A DNA stretch of 64,000 nt from Achromobacter deleyi (GTDB taxonomy: Bacteria; Pseudomonadota; Gammaproteobacteria; Burkholderiales; Burkholderiaceae_B): NCBI RefSeq assembly GCF_902859705.1, contig NZ_CADIJO010000002.1:186001-250000 (forward strand). The letters run 5' to 3'. The notes under the pieces are model-generated. The model made no database searches. It was given only the letters and a program-made list of their open reading frames with translations, and had not been told where the DNA came from. The position numbers and the translations under genes are program-made. This document shows, in pieces, positions 26,501 through 36,251 of this stretch. Numbering within the stretch: position 1 is the stretch's first letter; the number at the start of each line of letters is the position of its first letter.

Positions 26501-29500
26501 GTCCAGCGGCGGGCACATCGTGTTGGGCGGCCCGCTCGATCCGCAGGAAAAGGGCACGCTGCGGCTGGATGCATCGTTGTTTCGCACCGGTTTCGGCAAG
26601 TACGAGATCAACGGCTACGAGGGCCTGACGGTGGCCGACGGCGCGCAGATCGACGTGGCCATGCCGGTGCTGCGGTTGCCGGGCAGCACCGCGCAGGCGC
26701 CGGGTTCGGGCGTCGAGCCGGGCGACGTGCTGTCGCTCTGGACGCCGCCGCTATACACCGAAGACCCGCTGCGCGGCCGTCTGACGCAGCGCGTTGGCGC
26801 CGACCTGGCGCTGTACTCGGACCGGGGCGCCGTGGGCGGACCGATCTTGGTGGGCGAGGGCGCGCGCGTCAGCGTCGACCCCGGCCGCACGATCCAGATC
26901 AAGGGCGCGGACCAACTGACGGTGCTGGGCCGGCTGGACGCCTGGGGCGGACGCATTGCGATCAATGAGCCGCGCATCGGCGAGCAACCCTACGTGCCCA
27001 AGGCGAATCCGCGCTCGGTCTGGATCGGCGAGCAGGCGGTGCTGGACGTGGCCGGGCGCAGCTATGTGGCGGTGGACCGGAAGGGCCAGCGCTATGGCGT
27101 GGTGCAGGCGGGTGGTTCGATCGAGATCGGCGGCAAGATCGACTGGGAAACCGATGTCGATACGCTGAACCGGCCCATCGACCGGCACATCATCCTGCGG
27201 CCGGGGTCGCTGCTGGACGCATCGGGCACGCAGGCCGTGCTGGATCTGCCGGGTCGCGGCGCCACCGTGGTGGGGTCCGATGGCGGCACGATCGTGCTGT
27301 CGTCCGCCAATGGCCTGCACCTGGATGGCATGCTGCGCGCGGCGGCCGGTTCCCGCCAGGCGGCCGGCGGCACCCTGGGCGTGTCGCTGGCCGGCGCGTT
27401 CTATATGCGCAACCAGTCGCCGGAACTGGCGGTGCAGGCGGAACGCCAGCTGATCCTGGCGCAACGCCAGGGCGAAAGCCTGCTGGCCTCGGACCTCAAG
27501 CCGGGCCAGGCCAATCCCGCATTGGTGTATGGCTATGGCCGTCTGGGCGTGGATCGCATCGAGGCGGGCGGTTTTGACAACCTGGCGCTGAACGCCGATG
27601 TGCACGCCGACGGCGACGTCTCGCTGGCCTTGCGCCAGAGCCTGCGGCTGTCGGGCGCGCTGTCGTTGCAGGAAACGGCGCCTGCCGCCAGCGTGGTGAA
27701 TCTGAGCGCGTCGTATGTGTTGTTCAACCAGGCGCGCTATCGGCCGCTGGATGGCGCCGACGCCTTCCTGCAGCCGGTTGCCGCACCGCTGAAGTATCTC
27801 CATGTCGATCACCGGCTGAACGTGGCGGCGGATCTGCTGGATGTGCGCGGCATGCGCAACCTGGTCACCTTTGACGACGTGCGTTTCGACGTGCTGGGCG
27901 ACATGCGCCTGGGCGCGTTGGGGTTTGGCGACCGCGGCCTGATGAACAAGCTGGCCGCGCCCGGCCGCCTGACGCTGACCGCGGCACAGATCTACCCGGT
28001 CACCGGTCCGGGTTCGGGGGGCATCATCGCCGTCGGCGACTACCTCGCCAAGGGACCGAACGGCGACATCGCCAGCTACAACCACGATGCCGTGCTGACG
28101 TTGCGGCGCACGGACGGCCAGACGCCGGCCATGCCCTATTCCGCATTCGGGGCGATCACGCTGGCGGCGCCGCTGATCGAGCAGGGCGGCGTGCTGCGCG
28201 CACCGTTGGGCGCCATCACCTTTGAAAGCCGCACCGAAAAGCCGAGCACGGTGCGGTTCCTGCCGGGCAGCATCACGTCCATCAGCGGCGGTGGGCTGCT
28301 CATGCCGTATGGCGGCACGGTGGACGGCGTGAAATACACCTATGCCGGCAGGGACGTGACGCCGGACCCGACCCGCAGCGACGATTATCTGGGCAGAAAG
28401 ATCCAGATCCAGGGCAGCGTGATCGAGGTGGCCGAGGGCGCGGTGCTGGATCTGTCCGGCGGCGGCGAACTGACGGGCGGCGCGTTCGTGCGTGGCCGGG
28501 GCGGTTCGGTCGACGTGCTGCGCTACGCCATGGCCGATGCCAATCCGGGATTCAGCTTCAGCCGGTCGGGCAACGCGGTCTATGCCATCGTGCCGGGTTT
28601 CACCGGCAGCCAGGCGCCGGTTGCGGCCGATGCTGGCGCGGGCAATCCGGCAGTGGGGCGGCAGGTCACCATTCAGGCCGGCGTGCCGGGCCTGCCGGCG
28701 GGCACTTACACCTTGCTGCCCTCGACGTATGCGCTGCTGCCCGGCGCCTTCCGCGTCGAACTGGGCCCGCAGGGCGCCAATGAAGCGTCGGTGACGGCGG
28801 CGACGCGCGGCGGCTCGTGGGTGGGCAGCGGATTGCTGGGCACGGCCCGGACCGGGCAGCTTGCCGCGCTGCCGACGCGCCTGTTGATCACGCCTGCCGA
28901 CGTGGTGCGGCGCCATGCGCAGTACAACGAGACATCCTATAACGCCTTCGTGCTGGCCGACGCGGCGCGCAAGGGCATTGCTCGCGGCATGCTGACCACG
29001 GATGCCCGCGCGCTGCATCTGAACCTGGCGCAGGGCGCCGGCATGGGCGATGTCCCGGCGCTGTCGTTCAAGGGAACCGCTCGGTTCGATGTGCCCGCAG
29101 GCAGCGGCAGTTATGCCGGCCGCCTGGCGGTGACCGGCCCGGCAGATGGCCTGGAGATCCTGGCGGCCGGCCAGGCACCCGTGCTGAACCCGAAGGCCGC
29201 GGCGATCTATGCCGCGGACCTGAACGCCTTGTCGCCTGGTTCGATGTTCATCGGCGGCACCGTCGGGGGCCAATATGCGTCGGGCGCCCGCAGCGTAGGG
29301 GGCAACGTGAAGCAGGTAGTCGTGCGCAGCGGCGCCGCGCTGCGGGCACCCGAGATCTTCCTGTATTCGCTCGATGGCGGCCGGGGCATCCTTGTGGAAC
29401 AGGGGGCGACCCTTTCCACGCTGGGGCGCGGCGACGTGGCGCAGGATGCGCGCACGGGCCTTTACTACGACTTGATCAGCGGCGCCATGCTGGCGGTCTC

Positions 29501-32500
29501 CAACGGGCTGGTGAACCTGTTGGTGCCCAAGTACGGCAGCGGCACCGCCATCGATGTGGGCGGCTGCCTCACGGATTGCACGGGGCCTGCCCGCCTGCTG
29601 TCGGAAGGCTCGATCGGTGCCTCCACCAGCGGTGCGTTCACCTGGCGCGATACGGTGCAATACGGCACTCGCAACCTGGCGCTGAGCGTGTCGGCCGTCA
29701 ACCTGGGCAGCGCCCAGGCCCTGCAGCAGGCCGGCGCGGCAGGCCGCCTGCCGCCGGGTCTGGCGCTGAACCAGGACGTGCTGGGTAATCTGCTGCGTGG
29801 CAATACCGCGCTGGAAGCCCCGGCGCTGGAAAGCCTGATCCTCAACGCGGGCGAATCGGTCAACGTGTACGGCTCGGTCTCGCTGGACGCGCGCGGCGCG
29901 GGCGGCCGGTCGCTGCAGCGGCTGGTGCTGGGCGCACCGGCCATCTATGGTTACGGCGCGGCGGGTGATACCGCCACGATTGCCGCCGCTGAATTCGTAT
30001 GGGCGGGGGCGACTGCCGCCGACCGTGGCGGTTCAAGCGGCGCCGGCGCCAACAAGCCGCAGGCGCCGGGCGGCGCGATCCTGGACAGCCTGGGTGGCGG
30101 TGCGCTGAACATCGCGGCCGATGTGATCCGGCTGGAATCTTCGCCCTATCGATTGCCGAACGACCTGGTGCCGGCCGAGCGCCTGGTGCTGGGCTTTTCG
30201 TCGGTGACCCTGGATGCCGCGCAGATGATTTCCAGCCGCGCCAAGGGCGGCCTGTCGGTCTATCACGCGCCGGATGGCTACACCGCGCAAGACGGCTGGC
30301 GCTATCGCGACGGCGATCTGCTGATCCGCACGCCGCTCTTGACCGGCGAGGCCGGTTCGGTGAACTCGATCAAGGCGGGCGGTGCGCTGGCCGTCACCGG
30401 CACGGGAGGCGCCGCTGCCGCACGCAATGCGCTGGGCGCCACCCTGAACCTGGCCGGCCGCAGCGTCCTGGTGGACACGACCGTGGCGTTGCCGTCGGGC
30501 AAGCTGACCGTCAAGGCCGATGGCGACATCACGCTGGGCGCGGGGTCGCGCCTGGATATGTCGGGCCGCGAGGTGCGGCTGCTTGACCAGATGCGCTACA
30601 GCTGGGGCGGCGATATCGACCTGCAAAGCACGGCGGGCAACATCACGCAGGCGCGTGGCGGCCTGATCGATGTGTCGGCGGTGCACAACCGCGCGGGCCG
30701 TATCCAGGCCGTTGCGCTGGGCGAAGGCGCCGGCCGCCTGGACCTGGCGGGATCGTTCCGCGGCACGGCGTCGGGCCTGTATGACGCGGGCGGCACGCGG
30801 GTGGCATACGAAAGCGCCGAGGCGGTGCTGCGTGCCCAGACCGTGGCCGACTTTGCCGACCTGAACGCGCGCCTGACCGAAGGCGGCGTGTTCGGCGCCC
30901 GGCGCTTCCAGATCAAACGCGGCGACCTGGTGGTGGGCGACGAGGTACGTGCGCGCCAGGTGGAACTGGTGCTGGACGGCGGCAGCCTGACTGTGAATGG
31001 CCGCATCGACGCCAGCGGCGCGCAGGTGGGCAGCATCCGCCTGGCCGCCATGCGCGACCTGGTCATCAACGGCCTGCTGGACACGCACGGCACCGGCCTG
31101 CGCGTGGACAGCTACGGCAAGATCATTGATAGCGTCAACCGCGCCATCGTGGACCTGACGTCCCGCGAGGGCACGCTGGTGCTGGGGGCTGGCGCGGCAG
31201 TGGACCTGCGCGCCGGCACCGACGCGCCGAACAATGATGGCGTGGCGCGCGGCACGCTGGACCTGAACGCGCGCCGCCTGGGCGGCGGCAACGGGCAGGG
31301 CGCCTTTGCCGGTTCGGGCGACGGCGCCAACGACGTGGCCGTGACGGTGCTGGGCACGCCCGCCATCCTGGGGGCCAAGACCGTCGCGGTGAATGCCTTC
31401 CGCCGCTACAACGACGCGCCGCTGGCGAGCGCGCCGGACGTGACGGGCAAGGTGCCGCAGCTGATCTCGCAGGCCTACCTGGACGGCATCGACGTGCAGA
31501 GCCAGGCCTTCATGACCGCGGCGCTGGGCAATCCGGCGTTGTCCGCCCGTCTGGCGGGCCTGGGCAATTACCATCTGCGCCCCGGTGTCGAGGTGGTCAG
31601 CGCCACGCCGGATGGCGACCTGAGCGTGGTGGGCGACATCGACCTGTCCAACTACCGCTACGGCCCGAACGTCGACCGCATCACGCCGGCACGGCGCGGC
31701 TATGGCGAACCGGGCGCGCTGGTGTTGCGCGCGGGCGGCAACCTGAACATCTACGGCAGCATCAACGACGGCTTTGCGCCGCCGCCGGATTCGCCGGACG
31801 ACGCGGCTGGCTGGCAACTGGTCGAGGGCCGCTACGGCTCGCAGGCCGTGACGCCGTTTGGCGGGGACCTGGTGGTGCCGATCGGCGGCGTCAAGCTGGA
31901 AGCGGGCACCTCGTTCCCCGAGGGCCGTACGTTGAACTACGACCTGCCCGCGCGCCCCGCGACCTTGCCGATGGGCACGGTGCTGCCGGTTGCCATGACG
32001 CTGAACGCGGCGTTGTCGCTGCCTGCCGGCCTGGTGCTGACGGGCGACGTCACCACCGCCAGCGGCAGCGTGCTGCGCGCCGGTACGGTGCTGGCGAGCG
32101 AGGTCAAGCTTGACGCGGGTTCGATGCTGGGGGCCGGCTTCGTGCTGCGCAGCAGTGCGTCGATGCGCGCATTCACCTGGCCCAAGGGCGTGGCGTTGCC
32201 GACCGAGCTGGTGGCCAGCACGCGGATCGTGCTGGCGCAGGGCTCGCTGATTCCGTCCCAGACCAAGGTGGTGCTGCTCGATGGCAAGCCGGTGGATCTG
32301 CGGCCCAAGGGCCCGGACGGCAAGCAAGGCCGCAACTGGGCATTGGCGCCCATGCTGGGCCCGGGCGCCAGCGCCTGGAGCCTGACGGCGGTGGCCGGCG
32401 CAGACCTCGACTCGGCCGACGTGCGCGCCCGCAACGTGCTGGGCAAGGGCGACCTGGTGCTGGCCGATACGCACTACGGCCTGGCGGCCCGCGCGACCCA

Positions 32501-35500
32501 GACCACCAAGACGATCTTCGTCGGCGTGATGGTGTTGACGCCGGCCGGCGCCGAAGAGCTGTTCGGCGACCCGCTTTTGGTCGGCAAGCCCATCAAGGAA
32601 TTGGCCGAACAGTGGGGCTTCGAATGGGAGGAGATGTGTGGCTGGGGCGACTATTGCACGCCCGCGCCGCGCACGGTGTCGGAAACCGGTTCCATGAACT
32701 GGTGGGGAGACTTGAGCTGGGTGGGCAAGCCGGTCGAGCAGCTCGTGGCCCAGTTGGGTATCACCGTAGACGAATTCTGCGCCGATGCCACCAATTGCCT
32801 GGGCGGCGGCACCTCGGAAACCATCGTCACCCGCGAATACAAGTACGGCTTTGGCTCGCCGGCCTTCAGCGTGCTGCGCACCGGCACGGGCGACCTGTCG
32901 CTGCTGGCCGGGCGCGACGTCGGCATGGCGTCGTTGTACGGCGTGTACACGGCGGGTACGCAATCATCGCTGGGCGCGGCCGATGCGCGGTTCAACCTGC
33001 CGCGCGGGGCCGACAAGACCACCGGCACGCTGGGGCTGATCCAGCTGGACGGCAAGTATGACGCCGCTCTGTCCGTGTACCAGGCCTGGTATCCCGACCA
33101 GGGCGGCAACCTGGTGGTGCAGGCCGGGCGCGACGTCTACGGCGATGCGGTGGGTTCGGCCGCCGACGCAGGCGTCCCGCTTGAAGGCTCGTCGCCCCGT
33201 GCACGCTATGCCAACACGCTGACCGGCGCGTGGCTGTGGCGCCAGGGCAGCCTGGGCACGCCGGGCGTGGCGGACATCGCGCCCAGTTGGTGGATCAACT
33301 TCGGCAGCTATGCAACGAAGGCTTCCGTGGGCGGCGGCTATGAAGAGCCGCGGCTGCTTGGCTTTACCGGTTTCGGCACACTGGGCGGCGGCAACCTCAG
33401 CATTTCCGCCGGACGCGACGCGGGTATCCGCGATGCTCGCGGCGATGCGGCCCGTTACGTCAATGGCGTGGAACCGCGTTCGCAAGGCCTGACCGCTGTC
33501 GTCGGCAGCACCGGCCGGGTGCTCGATGGCAACATGGTGCTGACGGGCGGCGGCGATCTGGACTTGCGCGTGGGCGGCAGCATCAATCCGTCGCTGGCCG
33601 CCACCCAGCTGAACGCGACCGGTCCGCACACCGGCGGTAGCGACCACCTGGACCTGAACGGCGTGCTGGCGAACCTGCGCGGCCGGCTGGCCGTGTCCGC
33701 CGGCCAGATGGGCGGCATGGATCTGAACTACGGCGACGGTGGCGGCCTGCGCGCCGCCGATCCGTATGCGGTGGCGGGCGGCCGGCCGATGGGCGGACCG
33801 CGACTGGTGCTGGGCGATGCCGTGGCCTGGATCGACACGCGCTCGGACCTGGTGCTGGGCGGCGTCAGCGACCCCGGACGGGCCCGGCCGGTCAATGCCA
33901 GTCCGTACCAGCGGGTCGGCGACGCGCTGCCCACGACGGGCGGCGGCGAAAGCTGGTTCACGCTCTGGACGCCATCGACGGCCGTCAATCTGTTTTCGGC
34001 GGGCGGCAATCTCACGCCGATGACCGTCACCAATGCCCGTTTTTCCGGTGACGAACTGCGGCCCGAAATCACGCAGATCGATGGGACGGGCCGCAGGTAT
34101 TTCGTGTACCCGTCGATTCTGCGGGCGGTGGCCGCCAACGGCAATATCGTGCTGGCCAGCAACGCCACCGGCGAGAACAATCCGGTGCTGCTGCTGGCGC
34201 CGTCGGCGGGCGGCCAGCTGGAAATGCTGGCGGGCCGGTCCATTCTGGCCACAGACGCGCATACGGTGTCGATGTCGGCGGCCGATGTGGCGTTGCCCAC
34301 GCCGTTGCGTCCGGCCTTCAGCGCCTACTCGACGGACATGTACGCCACGCTGATCTTGACCAACACCAGCACTCAAGGGGTGATGCAGGCGTCCGGATGG
34401 GATAACAAGCCGCTCTTTGTGTTCGGGCCTGGCACCCCGCTGGACCGGTCGCTGCACGCGGGGGATGCCAGCGTCGCCCGCTTCTATGCCGCGTCTGGCG
34501 ACATCGTGGGCGTCAAGAGCGGCGCGGTGGTGCGCTTTAACGGGGGGGGCGGCGTGGTGCGCAGCGTCGATACCTGGTACGAGGCCGCCTTGCCGGTGTC
34601 GGTGCGGGCGGGTCGAGACATCCTGGGGCTGGACGTCACCGCGCTGCACAGCAACGCCCGTGATTTCTCGCTGATCGAAGCCGGCCGCGACATCGTCTAC
34701 GCCAATGCGCAGGTGGCAGGGCCCGGCACGCTGTTGATGCAGGCCGGGCGCCAACTGCGCCAGGAAGACGTGGCCAGCGTGCGCAGCCTGGGCGCCATCG
34801 TGCGCGGCGACACCCGCCCCGGCGCAGACCTGGCCGTGCTGGCCGGCGTGGGCTCGGCGGGTCCGGACTACGCGTCGTTCCTGGCGCGTTACCTGGACGG
34901 CGCACGCGGGCTGCAAGCCGGCGAGGCGCTGGGCACCCATCCGGGCAAGGTCGTGCAGGCCTATGGCGGCGAGATGACGCTGCGCGGCTGGCTGGCGGCC
35001 GAGTTCGGCTATGCCGGCGATGACGCCGGTGCGCCGGCCGAGCTGGCGCGCCAGCAGGCGCTGCGCGATGCCGACACGAACAAAGCCCGCCGCGACCTGA
35101 AGAACGACTTCGAGCAGGACAGCGGCGTCTACCTGGTGAACTGGCTGCGCAAGCACCATGGCTACCAAGGGGATGAGGCGGGTGCGGGCGCGGCCCTGGC
35201 GGCGCTGGCCCCGGCCGAACTGGGCATCTACGCGCGCCAGCTGTTCTTTGCCGAACTGAAGGAAGGCGGGCGCGAATACAACGACGATGGCGGCCCGCGC
35301 TTTGGCAGCTATCTGCGTGGACGCCGCGCCATCGCTGCGCTGTTCCCCGACGTCGACGCCGCGGGCACGCCGCTGCGCTACGACGGCAGCTTCACGATGT
35401 ACGGCGGCGCGGGGCTGCGCAGCAACTTCGGCGGCAACATCCAGCTGCTTACGCCGGGCGGCCGGCAGGTGCTGGGCGTGGAAGGCGTGGCGCCGCCGGC

Positions 35501-36251
35501 CAGCGCGGGCGTGGTGACGCAAGGGCAGGGCAACATCCAGCTGTATGCGCAAGGCAGCCTGTTGCTGGGCCAGAGCCGCATCATGACCACGTTCGGCGGC
35601 CACATCCAGGCCTGGTCGGCCGAAGGCGACATCAACGCCGGCCGGGGCGCCAAGACGACGGTGCTGTATACGCCGCCGCGGCGCGTGTACGACGCCTTCG
35701 GCAACGTCACGCTGTCGCCGACCGTGCCGTCCACCGGCGCGGGCATCGGTACGCTGGCGCCGATTCCGGAAGTGCCGGCGGGCGACGTGGACCTGATCGC
35801 GCCCCTGGGCACCATCGATGCGGGCGAGGCCGGCATCCGCGTGTCGGGCAACGTCAACGTGGCGGCGCTGCATGTGGTGAACGCCGCCAACATCCAGGTG
35901 CAGGGCGACAGCAAGGGCATCCCGGTGACGGTGTCGGTCAACACCAACGCGCTGACCAGCGCCAGCGCGGCGGCGACCTCGGCGTCGTCCGCGGCGCAGG
36001 ACGTGATGCAGCGCGACCGCGCGGCGGCGCGCCAGAACCAGCCGTCGATCTTCAACGTGCAGATCCTGGGCTTTGGCACGGAACAGTTGCCGGCCGGCAG
36101 CGGCGCCGAAGCGCCGCCGCCCAAGCCGCCGGCGCCGTCGGCGTCCTATGACCCGGGTAGCGCGGTGCGCGTCCTGGGCCTGGGCGAGTTGCCGCAAGAG
36201 GCGCAGCAGCAGCTGACCGAACGCGAACAGAGCAACCTGGGCCGGCTGTGA
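23529..36251 (+). CDS. Giant filamentous-haemagglutinin-like exoprotein (TpsA type, DUF3739)
   Basis: A 4240-residue predicted surface adhesin. Signal peptide residues 1-45, cleaved near ASA-QQ. Residues about 125-420 hold the TPS haemagglutination domain (NWETFNVGKRTTVEFQQD, VMVVNRNGVVFDGTSQVNVR), which normally targets a TpsB pore. A very long region of beta-helix-like repeats follows. A Pro/Leu-rich segment at about 2813-2930 repeats an LPxGTVL-like rung. Two VGKP copies with CX5C pairs lie near residues 3018 and 3068. Residues about 3968-4135 match DUF3739 (GGNIQLLTPGGRQVLGV, STGAGIGTLAPIPEVP, DLIAPLGTIDAGEAGIRVSG). The start at 23529 places the signal peptide correctly. No TpsB gene is in the window. 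Control by the upstream signalling trio is inferred. Confidence 0.9.
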   Translation: MTSRLRKLPMTRLVAAGARGGRLKPLPAALALMLVSGGVAMPASAQQAFSSGWFAAKNAAQTQAITTGRLPNGAPVSSLTGARQSQAAREQLQRSVGNLGTTAAAIAAQQAAQRAARDAALASGAPVPDGMVEGGLKVDANPLTAGWRNARAPVTTVEDGRTKVAIEQTGSKAVLNWETFNVGKRTTVEFQQDSTWAVLNRVNDPQARPSVIQGQIKAAGTVMVVNRNGVVFDGTSQVNVRNLVAAAARISDTQFENNGLYGPDDKTPTFTDALGKVELRPGALIETNRPATVTQSGGYVLLVGREVDNAGTITTARGQAALVAGDSFIIKRGQGTEGNAASTTRGNEITPTGEGVVTNRGLILSPQGDITLAARAVDQAGVLAASTSVDSRGTIHLNGVGAKAAVTLRSGAVSAILVDVDNATALDGQRDNLMPPSVDTTGTLAQTDRNRRELSLVQIDSGGTVDFQRDSLTLATGGQIAVKAAGRSLVRDGAQLDVAGAIGVAVSMESNNLKINLQGNEQRDSPLNRDDARLNNSDVWLDRRSLIRVAGGTGGYEGDRWYSAGGLLEVGGYLGTLAVPASHWLAQGGQVRFEGAEVVTQAGSTINLSGGTLDVQAGTLQQTWLRGQDGRLYTADRAPADLLYTGIYNGFEQRSERWGEKATRRFYNALLAPRTRQEDGYTVGRDAGALVISTRNAVLEGDLVSNTYQGVRQDRAPQAGLDGYSQSQRAVARGAALVVGNDLRYYDPVARQVHYQLGATADTVAEVIVGAGGQRLADGLDLAAALPKENLGKLFLDADRLNGFSLGRVRIAAGRSITVDSALHSADGGEITLYAPEVDIKANLVSRGGLIQAGNILLQPSFLAPRIEDTGLAPQANQKPRVHVASGVMLDARGVWANLLRDAESLAGLPVRDGGRVALRSSGDVTLDAGSVLDVSAGASVLADGKLQGGQGGSVTLAAYALSSVAATGGQLSMNGDVRGYGVTGGGTLSVSSGGHIVLGGPLDPQEKGTLRLDASLFRTGFGKYEINGYEGLTVADGAQIDVAMPVLRLPGSTAQAPGSGVEPGDVLSLWTPPLYTEDPLRGRLTQRVGADLALYSDRGAVGGPILVGEGARVSVDPGRTIQIKGADQLTVLGRLDAWGGRIAINEPRIGEQPYVPKANPRSVWIGEQAVLDVAGRSYVAVDRKGQRYGVVQAGGSIEIGGKIDWETDVDTLNRPIDRHIILRPGSLLDASGTQAVLDLPGRGATVVGSDGGTIVLSSANGLHLDGMLRAAAGSRQAAGGTLGVSLAGAFYMRNQSPELAVQAERQLILAQRQGESLLASDLKPGQANPALVYGYGRLGVDRIEAGGFDNLALNADVHADGDVSLALRQSLRLSGALSLQETAPAASVVNLSASYVLFNQARYRPLDGADAFLQPVAAPLKYLHVDHRLNVAADLLDVRGMRNLVTFDDVRFDVLGDMRLGALGFGDRGLMNKLAAPGRLTLTAAQIYPVTGPGSGGIIAVGDYLAKGPNGDIASYNHDAVLTLRRTDGQTPAMPYSAFGAITLAAPLIEQGGVLRAPLGAITFESRTEKPSTVRFLPGSITSISGGGLLMPYGGTVDGVKYTYAGRDVTPDPTRSDDYLGRKIQIQGSVIEVAEGAVLDLSGGGELTGGAFVRGRGGSVDVLRYAMADANPGFSFSRSGNAVYAIVPGFTGSQAPVAADAGAGNPAVGRQVTIQAGVPGLPAGTYTLLPSTYALLPGAFRVELGPQGANEASVTAATRGGSWVGSGLLGTARTGQLAALPTRLLITPADVVRRHAQYNETSYNAFVLADAARKGIARGMLTTDARALHLNLAQGAGMGDVPALSFKGTARFDVPAGSGSYAGRLAVTGPADGLEILAAGQAPVLNPKAAAIYAADLNALSPGSMFIGGTVGGQYASGARSVGGNVKQVVVRSGAALRAPEIFLYSLDGGRGILVEQGATLSTLGRGDVAQDARTGLYYDLISGAMLAVSNGLVNLLVPKYGSGTAIDVGGCLTDCTGPARLLSEGSIGASTSGAFTWRDTVQYGTRNLALSVSAVNLGSAQALQQAGAAGRLPPGLALNQDVLGNLLRGNTALEAPALESLILNAGESVNVYGSVSLDARGAGGRSLQRLVLGAPAIYGYGAAGDTATIAAAEFVWAGATAADRGGSSGAGANKPQAPGGAILDSLGGGALNIAADVIRLESSPYRLPNDLVPAERLVLGFSSVTLDAAQMISSRAKGGLSVYHAPDGYTAQDGWRYRDGDLLIRTPLLTGEAGSVNSIKAGGALAVTGTGGAAAARNALGATLNLAGRSVLVDTTVALPSGKLTVKADGDITLGAGSRLDMSGREVRLLDQMRYSWGGDIDLQSTAGNITQARGGLIDVSAVHNRAGRIQAVALGEGAGRLDLAGSFRGTASGLYDAGGTRVAYESAEAVLRAQTVADFADLNARLTEGGVFGARRFQIKRGDLVVGDEVRARQVELVLDGGSLTVNGRIDASGAQVGSIRLAAMRDLVINGLLDTHGTGLRVDSYGKIIDSVNRAIVDLTSREGTLVLGAGAAVDLRAGTDAPNNDGVARGTLDLNARRLGGGNGQGAFAGSGDGANDVAVTVLGTPAILGAKTVAVNAFRRYNDAPLASAPDVTGKVPQLISQAYLDGIDVQSQAFMTAALGNPALSARLAGLGNYHLRPGVEVVSATPDGDLSVVGDIDLSNYRYGPNVDRITPARRGYGEPGALVLRAGGNLNIYGSINDGFAPPPDSPDDAAGWQLVEGRYGSQAVTPFGGDLVVPIGGVKLEAGTSFPEGRTLNYDLPARPATLPMGTVLPVAMTLNAALSLPAGLVLTGDVTTASGSVLRAGTVLASEVKLDAGSMLGAGFVLRSSASMRAFTWPKGVALPTELVASTRIVLAQGSLIPSQTKVVLLDGKPVDLRPKGPDGKQGRNWALAPMLGPGASAWSLTAVAGADLDSADVRARNVLGKGDLVLADTHYGLAARATQTTKTIFVGVMVLTPAGAEELFGDPLLVGKPIKELAEQWGFEWEEMCGWGDYCTPAPRTVSETGSMNWWGDLSWVGKPVEQLVAQLGITVDEFCADATNCLGGGTSETIVTREYKYGFGSPAFSVLRTGTGDLSLLAGRDVGMASLYGVYTAGTQSSLGAADARFNLPRGADKTTGTLGLIQLDGKYDAALSVYQAWYPDQGGNLVVQAGRDVYGDAVGSAADAGVPLEGSSPRARYANTLTGAWLWRQGSLGTPGVADIAPSWWINFGSYATKASVGGGYEEPRLLGFTGFGTLGGGNLSISAGRDAGIRDARGDAARYVNGVEPRSQGLTAVVGSTGRVLDGNMVLTGGGDLDLRVGGSINPSLAATQLNATGPHTGGSDHLDLNGVLANLRGRLAVSAGQMGGMDLNYGDGGGLRAADPYAVAGGRPMGGPRLVLGDAVAWIDTRSDLVLGGVSDPGRARPVNASPYQRVGDALPTTGGGESWFTLWTPSTAVNLFSAGGNLTPMTVTNARFSGDELRPEITQIDGTGRRYFVYPSILRAVAANGNIVLASNATGENNPVLLLAPSAGGQLEMLAGRSILATDAHTVSMSAADVALPTPLRPAFSAYSTDMYATLILTNTSTQGVMQASGWDNKPLFVFGPGTPLDRSLHAGDASVARFYAASGDIVGVKSGAVVRFNGGGGVVRSVDTWYEAALPVSVRAGRDILGLDVTALHSNARDFSLIEAGRDIVYANAQVAGPGTLLMQAGRQLRQEDVASVRSLGAIVRGDTRPGADLAVLAGVGSAGPDYASFLARYLDGARGLQAGEALGTHPGKVVQAYGGEMTLRGWLAAEFGYAGDDAGAPAELARQQALRDADTNKARRDLKNDFEQDSGVYLVNWLRKHHGYQGDEAGAGAALAALAPAELGIYARQLFFAELKEGGREYNDDGGPRFGSYLRGRRAIAALFPDVDAAGTPLRYDGSFTMYGGAGLRSNFGGNIQLLTPGGRQVLGVEGVAPPASAGVVTQGQGNIQLYAQGSLLLGQSRIMTTFGGHIQAWSAEGDINAGRGAKTTVLYTPPRRVYDAFGNVTLSPTVPSTGAGIGTLAPIPEVPAGDVDLIAPLGTIDAGEAGIRVSGNVNVAALHVVNAANIQVQGDSKGIPVTVSVNTNALTSASAAATSASSAAQDVMQRDRAAARQNQPSIFNVQILGFGTEQLPAGSGAEAPPPKPPAPSASYDPGSAVRVLGLGELPQEAQQQLTEREQSNLGRL

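Noticed and set aside
32560-32800. LysM domain reading of the VGKP repeats in the adhesin
   Set aside because: There is a loose resemblance to the LysM helix pattern, but the opening glycine-aspartate-threonine strand and the closing asparagine-proline turn are missing.
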